A stretch of 64,000 bases of DNA. Source: Sacculina carcini (lineage: Eukaryota; Arthropoda; Thecostraca; Sacculinidae). Of this stretch, positions 51,980-61,000 are shown one piece after another (position 1 is the stretch's first letter; every line of letters starts with the position of its first letter). The notes beneath the pieces were generated by a model that had not been told where the DNA came from, did no database searches, and worked only from the letters and a program-made list of their open reading frames with translations. The position numbers and the translations under genes were made by a program. The DNA lies in the NCBI GenBank assembly GCA_916048095.2, contig OU696586.1, positions 5,913,749-5,977,748 on the forward strand, given 5' to 3'.

Positions 51980-52058
<79 letters not shown>

Positions 52059-55000
52059 CGTACTGTATGTATGTGTAATCGTGGAGGAGTTGTGTTTTAG
52101 CTCCGATGATGTAGCAATGTAATTCAGACTCCCGTGGGGTAGTGATGTCCCGCGCGCCTGTATGTAAATATACATCAGTATTTGCTTTGCTACACTATCA
52201 TTTGCTGGGAAACCCTGTTTTCGATTGCTCGTGCAATAAGTATGAAACATCACACACGGGGCTAGTCTCAGATAACTGGAGGCCATAGACAATATAAATG
52301 AATTGGCGGCCCCAGATTTAATGAAAAATTAAGAAATGAATACAACAGGTTAAGTTTGGAATATATGAACCAGATTATGCAGAATCCTGGCTTGAAAACC
52401 ACGTTTCATGAGAACCGAGCGATGCTGCAACACTGAACGTTTATCACAAGCACGGAACTTCGAGCCAAATTCAAGCTGTAGCAACACAAAATGTTATGCA
52501 CGAACATTTTGGTGAAGTGAAGTTGGAGCATGGTTTTATTTCGAGATTGCACCAGATTCTGCCATTTAAATGTTGTTGGAAGCAAGCCGAATATTGACTT
52601 GTAACAAGTGATCTTCCAACAAGTGCTCTTCTAACAAGTGGAATAGAAGATCACTCGTTAGAATCTTCTAACGAGTGATCTTCTAATAAGTGATCTTCTC
52701 ACAAGTGATATTCTAACAAGTGATCTAATAACAAGTGATCTTCTAACAAGTGATCTTCTAACAAGTTATCGTCTAACAAGTGATATTCTAACAAGTGATC
52801 TTCTAACAAGTGATCTTCTAACAAGTGATCTTCTAACAAGTGATCTTCTAACAAGTGATCTTCTAACAAGTGATCTTCTAACAAGTGAACTTCCAACAAG
52901 TGATCTTCTTACAAGTGATCTTATAACAAGTGATCTTCTAACAAGTGATCGTCTAACAATTGATCTTATAAAAAGTGATCTTATAACAAATGATCTTCTA
53001 ACAAGTGATCTTCTAACAAGTTATCTTCTAACAAGTGATCTTCTAACAAGTGATCTTCTAACAAGTGATCTTCTAACAAGTGATATTCTAACAAGTGATC
53101 TTCTAACAAGTGATCTTCTAACAAGTGATCTTCTAACAAGTGATCTTCTAACAAGTGATCTTCTAACAAGTGATCTTCTAACAAGTGATCTTCTAACAAG
53201 TGATCTTCTAACAAGTGATCTTCTAACAAGTGATCTTCTAACAATTGATCTTCTAACAATTGATCTTATAAAAAGTGATCTTATAACAAGTGATCTTCTA
53301 ACAATTGATCTTATATAAAGTGATCTTATAACAAGTGATCTTCTAACAAGTGATCTTCTAACAAGTGATCTTCTAACAAGTGATCTTCTAACAAGTGATC
53401 TTCTAATAAGTGATCTTCTAACAAGTGATATTCTAACAAGTGATTTTCTAACAAGTGATCTTCTAAAAAGTGATCTTCTAACAAGTGATCTTCTAACAAG
53501 TGATCTTCTAACAAGTGATTTTCTAACAAGTGATCTTCTAACAAGTGAACTTCTAACAAGTGATCGGGTGAAGGGGGGGGGGGGGCTAAGGAAAAAGTTG
53601 AGGGGGCTTGGCGAACAACGAAGAACTATACACTCTAACGTTGACTACATATTATTATAATAAGGGACTGGGGCACACTGGTTGAGTCCTCGAACTTGAA
53701 CCAAAATTACAAGACTTCATTTACAGTGGTAATACATTCTAATGTCCGTGATTATCATTGGGGGGGGGGGGCTCAGGGGGGACTTGCCATATTTTTAGGG
53801 GAGCTGGAGCCCCCAAGCGCCCCCTTGGCGCTGCCACTGATAAAGCTGAACTATCACAAATAACTGAGCCTGAAACACACTGACTTCTAACAAATATTAG
53901 CCACATTTGCAATACTATATAAACGCGTTCAAAATTGTATTCCCATTCAAGCAGAAATGCAGAATTATTTCAAGTTTTATTATTTAATAGCGAAAATGTT
54001 GGTTTAAATTCGCTAAATCAGTCCACTCAATAGCCAATGACAGTTGAACACTCAGCTTTCAAATATGCCCTGATCGATTTTCATTTTTGGCCAAATTGGG
54101 TATCACTTTTGTCAAATGGACTTGTAAATGGTATAGACAGCACGTGCTGTGACAAGCAGCACTGCGTCCAGTGGCAGAGCTGTGGTCAAACATGAAGGAA
54201 AGCGACAGCCCTTTGATCTTGTTTATACGGGAAAAGTTCTAGCGAAACTCTCAAAGACTGCAGCAGACTACTTGGCGCATCCAGCGGGTAATTACCGGAG
54301 TGCATGGGCGCCCCGCTTTCATTTGGATAACAAGCTGCACGTCACGAGCAAACATTGACAGAATCTGTATACGTACACACTCACACACATGCACACTCAC
54401 ATGTACACACACACACACATGTACACACACACACACACAGGCCCACTAGTGCTCAACTTTGGTAAATACAGCCGAGAAAATTGGTCATGGACGAACTTGT
54501 TAGCGTGTGGGTGCTAACAGATGGGAAGAGTTGACGCATTGGTCTTCTCGTGTATTTGCAGTGGTTGCAGTGGCGAATTGGGCACATTCAATGTGTTTTC
54601 ATTGATCGTCACAATATACTAAAATATAACTAATTTCTTAAATGAAACTTTCTGAAATTTTCCCTCAATATAAACTAGGTTAGGTTACGTTAGGCTTGGT
54701 TAGGTTAAGTTGGAATAGGTTAGGTTGGGTTGGGTTAGGTTAAGTTGGTCAGGTTAAGTTAGATTCGGTTAGGTTAGGTTAAGTTAGGTCAGGTGAAGTT
54801 AGTTTAGGTTAGGTTGGGTTAGATTGGGCTAGGTTAGGTTAGGTAAGACTAGGTTAGGTTAGGCCAAGTTAGGCTATGATAGGTTAGCTTAGGCTCCCTA
54901 CTTTTACACAATCATGATTTCGTTAACCGGATAATACAAATTTGCTTCGCCGAACAAATTTTATACTTCAAAATGATATACGAAAGTGATATACTCGTAC

Positions 55001-58000
55001 ATACACTATCAAACTAGCATATCTTCAATAAGGCTCTGATATAGAACATATATATCATGCAATTAGTAGATGTAGATGCGCGACTGTCATATATATTTAC
55101 GGTATGTACCATCTTGGCAAATGTCAGCATGCATCGCATCATATCGCCATCGCTGAACGTTGGCTGATATGTTCGTGGCTGATATGTTCGTGGCTGATAT
55201 GTTCGTGGCTGATATGTTCGTGGCTGACATGCTCGTGGCTGATATGGTACTAGAGCCAGTAGGATTTACCCCTTATCAACAGCTATTTATCTCATGGTGT
55301 ATTCTATCCTGAGAAGCTGCAGTCATCTTTCCGATACTCAAAAAGCCTTTACTCGATCCCTCACTATGTGGTAGTTACCGTCCTCTTTCTCTAGTCAACT
55401 TTCGCTCTAAACTCATGGAGTCTATTTATTCTCAACTTGAACCATTCATCAACAAATCTCTTGACCCCTTCCAATCGGATTTCAAGTCTGCTCACTCTAC
55501 TGAATCTGTCCTAGCCTCTGTTACTACTACTGTTTTTTCTTATTTCTCATTCGGACAATCTGCTTTGCTTTTCCTCCTAGATCTGTCGACAGCCTTTGAC
55601 TAAGTGGACCATTCAATTTTAATCAAAGATCGCTTCTTTCTTGGTGTGTCCTCTTCAACGCTCTCTTTTCTACATTTATATCTTATTGATCGTTTCTACT
55701 CGGTCATTTCAACTCCACTAGTTCTAAGCAAATTTCTCTACTTTCTGGTGTTCCACAAGGCTCTATTATATCCCCGCTTCTGTTCAATCTGTACATGTCT
55801 TCTCTATGTCCTATTCTCCGTCGCTATTCTCTCCAGTACCACGTCTACGCAGACGATATACAAATAATTATTCCTCATAATAATTGTTTCTACTGTTGCT
55901 CGCACTTGTCATCATATTCTACGTTCGCTATATCCTATCCGCCCTTTTCTCGACCGTCCCTCAGCTATTAAACTGATTCATTGTTTCATCTTTTCATGAA
56001 TCAACTACTGCAATTCTTTATATTTTCATGCACCTCGCTCCTTTCTGAAAATTTCACATGTTATTAATAAATCTTGTCGTTCTGAACTTTCTCCTTCCCA
56101 ATGTCGTCATACCTCACCCTATCTCTACAAGCTTCGATGGCTCCCAATCATCCCTCGCATCCACTTGAAAAATTTCTGTCTTGTTTATAAGCTTTTACAT
56201 TACACCCGGCAGCCTACTTACCTCTCGCAGCTTCTTACACAATCTAATAACTTTGTTTTCCGTCATCCACTTCCTTTATCCTGTCCACGTGCCCTCAAGG
56301 AATCAACCTGGTCTAGTAAATCCTTCCCTTTCTATGCTCCACATTTGTACAACTCTCTTCCCTCCCATGTTATCGCCTCCACATCCTCCTCTTCGTTTTC
56401 CTCTTCTCTGCGCAATCATCTCTGATCCATTTTTTGATCATGACATTCCATCTCCTTACGCTTCGCTCTGAGCCGCATACTGTACCCGTCTAGCTTCATG
56501 GGCGTAGATCCTGGGGTAATGTGGGTATATATACCTCCGACAAATCAGCTGGGGGTATGAATATGCAATTATATCCCTCGATAATTCTTCTGATTTCAGC
56601 TCATTGGGTATATTATCATCAAAATGAGCATAGCAAAAACTATCAATACGCGACAAATGTGTATGTAATTATATGCAATATATTTTTCATTGAAGTGTGT
56701 GGGTTGTAATTGACTAGGCATATAATGGTTGAGGGTCTCATGCAATTAACCAACTGAGTCACCTTAAACACCAATGCATGATTGCTACCATCCCCCCGAG
56801 CCTCGACACACATCTACGCCCATGTCTAGCTTGATATATTTAATGGCGGTGTTTTTTTCAGATTTTTCAGTTTTCTTAATATTGTCATGTTTAAATTATG
56901 CATTGTGTGTTTGTATGTGTGTGTGCATGAGTGTGCTTTGTGTTGTCCGAATCTTTGTTCTCCCTTAGCGGCGTGTTTCACCTATTCGTTTTTATTATTT
57001 GCTCCAAGATTTTTCGCGCATGTGTTATAATGTGCGCTATACAAAAAAATTTCAATGGATGTATGTATGTTGTGATATTCGCTTCCATTCCAAACCACTC
57101 ACCAGTCAAGCGCAGTGGCGTAACTAACACGCGGCCAGCCAGATCTACTGCCAAAACCGAGCGTTGTCATGGTGAGAACAGTAGTGACACCTGTCGGCAC
57201 AAATACATACAACGTTTTTAAATCTTACCGATAAATGTCAGTAAAGGTCTCTGAATTCAAGCGATGCAGGCAATACAATACATAAACAAACAAACAAACA
57301 AACATGTATTTGATATAGCGCCAAGTAGAGCAGAGGCGCGTAAAAGAGATAAACTGGTGCGAACAATATAAAGGAGTATTAGCTCATAGATGGAAAATAA
57401 ATGAGCCAGCAAAAATAACACACGTGATAAAAAAGAGAAAAACGAGTATAAAACAGCTAAAGAAATATCTTACACAGTAACAAACACCACATCACACATC
57501 ACATCATAGATTAACACTGGTAACCAAGAAAAACGAATGTAGAGAGAACAAGATTTAGTGCTGTCGGAATGGAGGAGTTAGAGGTGTGGGCAAAGATAGC
57601 AAAATTTTTTGCAGAGCAGAAGAGAATGAGGAGTATGATTTTTGCTTCAGGACATGAGGAGGAAGTTGATTGTAAAGACGGGGAGCAGAAAAATAGAAAG
57701 ACTTGGCTGACCAGTTTGACTCATGAAGAGCAGGAGGAGAAACAAGAGGTACAGGACGACGACTGGAAGGTCGCTCGCTACACTGTAGGAGGGTAAGTAA
57801 GTAGGAAGGGGGAGAAGGCGAGTGAAGAAGTTTATATACAAGACAGCAGAGCTTATGATGGATCCTCGAAGGGACTGGCAGCCAGCCTAGTTGCCGAATA
57901 TGTACAGAGGTTGGTGTCCTAGGTGGAAGACGCAAAACGAATCGACAGGAAAGGTTAATGATTGACTGAAGGGATCGAAGAGATTTTTGAGGTAGGTGAA

Positions 58001-61000
58001 AAAATAGAGAATTGCAATAGTCGAGACGGGAGAAGATATAGGAATTAACAAGAAGCAGTGCAGAGGATTCGTCGATGTGTCGGCGTATTGGGTAGAGTTG
58101 GCGCAAGATGAATCGACAGGATCGGGTAAGGTTTGAAAGATGTTTGGAGAAATCAAGTGAAGGATCAAAGACAATGCCCAAACTACGAATATGAGAGGAG
58201 AGGGACAAATGAAGACAGTTCGGAGATATCCTAGGAGGGTGAAATAAAATATACTCTGTCTTATCGGGATTCAAGAGGAGATCTCTGGAGGTCGCCCAGG
58301 CAGCAATGTTGGATAGAAGTTGGTCAATGAGATAACTGTTAGAGGACGAAAAAGGGAAATAAATTTGGATATCATCCGCATAAATGTGGAAAGATATAGG
58401 ATAGGTGCGGAGGATCGGACAAAGAGAAGAAACATAAAGATTAAACAAAAGAGGACCGAGAAGAGAGCCTTGGGGAACACCCGAAATAATAGGAGAAGAA
58501 GATGAATATTCAGAGTTACAGCGTACCGAAAATGACCGATCAGCAAGATAGGATGACAATAGAGACAGCGCGGAGGAAGAAAGACCGGCATGCCGTAGAT
58601 CCTGGCGGAGGATGGAGTGGTTCACAAGGTCAAAAGCGGAAGAAAAGTCAAGCGAAATGAAAAGTACAGAATTACCCACGGAAAAAGAAGCAAGTATATC
58701 ATTGAGCAGAGAGAGGAGCAGAGTTTCAGTTGAGTGCCCGGAAACGAAACCAGATTGACATGGATCTAGGGCCGAATATATGCAAGGACGGAGCTGAGGA
58801 AGAATGGCAGCCTCAAGAAGCTTGGAAGGAAGAGGAAGCAAAGAAATAGGTCTGAAATTGCTGGGGATGGAGGATTCAAGGTCCCAAATTGCTGGGGATG
58901 GAGGATGTGTTGGAGTGTGCGCAAGACATCAAAGGTGGTCGCTACAATTAAAACACTATCTATTCAATAACAATACAATTGTCGGAATCCATGTAGTTGT
59001 GACGTCACGGGCCGGTAATTATTGTCCCCTGAGCACTGCACATCTACAAAACTGCACTGCACAGCTACAAACCTTGACGTTACAAACCAAACCTAAACTA
59101 ACCTAAACCTACAAACCAAACCTACAAAGCAACCTTATTGGCGATATATAGTCCTAGTATTAGTATACGAGCCGTAGTATTCGTCCCTGCGGCCAGGGGA
59201 TAATAATACTGTCGCCGTACCCGCTGCGTGTCGTAAGAGGCGACTACAAGCGGACCCTCTGCTTCTTCCCTTCGATATACTACTGTCAGGACCGGGGGGG
59301 GGGGGGCGATAATTCAACAGAGTTGGTGCCCCCCCCCCCCCTGTAACGGCAGCTTTCTTCTGTCCTATCCTTCTCCCCGAACTAAAAAAAAGAAGACGAT
59401 ATATAGCACTGGCTCCCTACCTGTGAGCTTTGCAGGCTAACACTTTCGGGGTCATCAAATGTTTCTGGTTTTCTCCTCAACGTTGGAGTGTGAGCAAGGG
59501 TATTCAGCATTCCTGACTTCATTGAGATTGTTTTTCAGGTGATTTGTGTTCTACTTGTAGAATTGTGTAAACAAAATAATATCTGATAAAACTGAGTGGA
59601 ACCAGGCAGTACGCGGTTACTGTATGGGACCTCCAAGTGGCACGGGATCTCATGAAGGTTGGGAACCAGTGATGTAGAGGCAAACTGTTTGACCTAGACT
59701 GTCCAGAGCAGATATAACGCGCCATCACCGGCTCATTGAACAGTCTTCAATTCACCCGTCAATTCGCTACTGACAGCCAATAACGAGCCTAGAGAGCCAA
59801 ACGGGTAAATTCAAGCGGAGCTGGGAGTAGAGCAACAATTCGATACTCGGCGATGCACTGGCCTGATGTACTGGCCTGATGACAGCGGCTTCCAATGCTC
59901 CATTCACACACCCCCGACACTCACATATCATCGGAAACAGTCACATGTGAGCACCCGCATATATACAGGAGCACTTAACAGAGGGAGAGAGAGAGCAAGA
60001 GAAAGGACGACGATATCAATAACTGCTGTAGCTGTCAGACAAATGAACAATATGGCACTTGTCCGAGTGTTGGGCTTATTTGTGCTCAGAGAAATGTTGG
60101 CCAAGGTCGCAGCTCAGTTGATGACAGATTGGATACGTGAATAACGCTCATGCATCCAGTGAGATGTGAGTCAATTACCACTCGGCCTTTCTTTCATCAC
60201 TATATTGAAATCGATGAACATGATGAATAGGAAGTGGTGCAAACACTATAAATTACACGACTGTATACCATATTAGTAGGATTATTGTGCCGATATGATT
60301 AAACGTGATTCATATCTACGTATAAAGTGGGTATATATAGAAATATGTCACGATCATGGAATTAATTCATACTCAAATCAAAAATAAAACATTTAGCAAA
60401 TTGCTGGAGCAGAATGAATTACTGTCAGCTGAAGTAATGTGCTTATCAAAGCCGACACGTAATACGTTAAATTATGCTGTTCTACGCTAATATTGTCTGA
60501 TGTGTTTATTTCTGCGATAAGCATGCATCGATGAACTCAGATATAAAGCGAACTATATACACGCGCATCTCGGCTAGCTGCAAGTATTGATGGCTGAAAT
60601 TAGCGGAAACCAATTGTACACGGCAATGCAGCCATGTGAAGCGATTGATCGATGAATTTGAAAGCGAACTGTCTGTCTGTCTGTCGTGACTTGCTGTCGT
60701 CAAGTGGATTTTCTAAGGTGCGCCACATTCAGCTGTTAGCAGCCAGTGTTGTGTTGCCATACATAACAACATACATAACAACGCACCACGACAAAAACAC
60801 CATTGAACTGTCGATATTGTAATAGGCATTGATCATTCACTACCAGTGGCGACCAATCGAAACCAATTTCGGTTTCGTGCACTTAAATTGCCTCCGTTTC
60901 ACAGCAATGCCGTGTAATACAAGACAGCGTACTGAAATTAAAACACTATTATGGGAGACGCGCGTTTGTATGCTCAATGAATCACACCAACATCGTCTGC

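Noticed and set aside
52618..53566. CRISPR-like array
   Set aside because: Units are directly adjacent 15-bp repeats without spacers, in a eukaryotic intron.
54149..54358. 69-codon + strand frame
   Set aside because: Short, no domain, no upstream signals; probably chance or an old transposon remnant.
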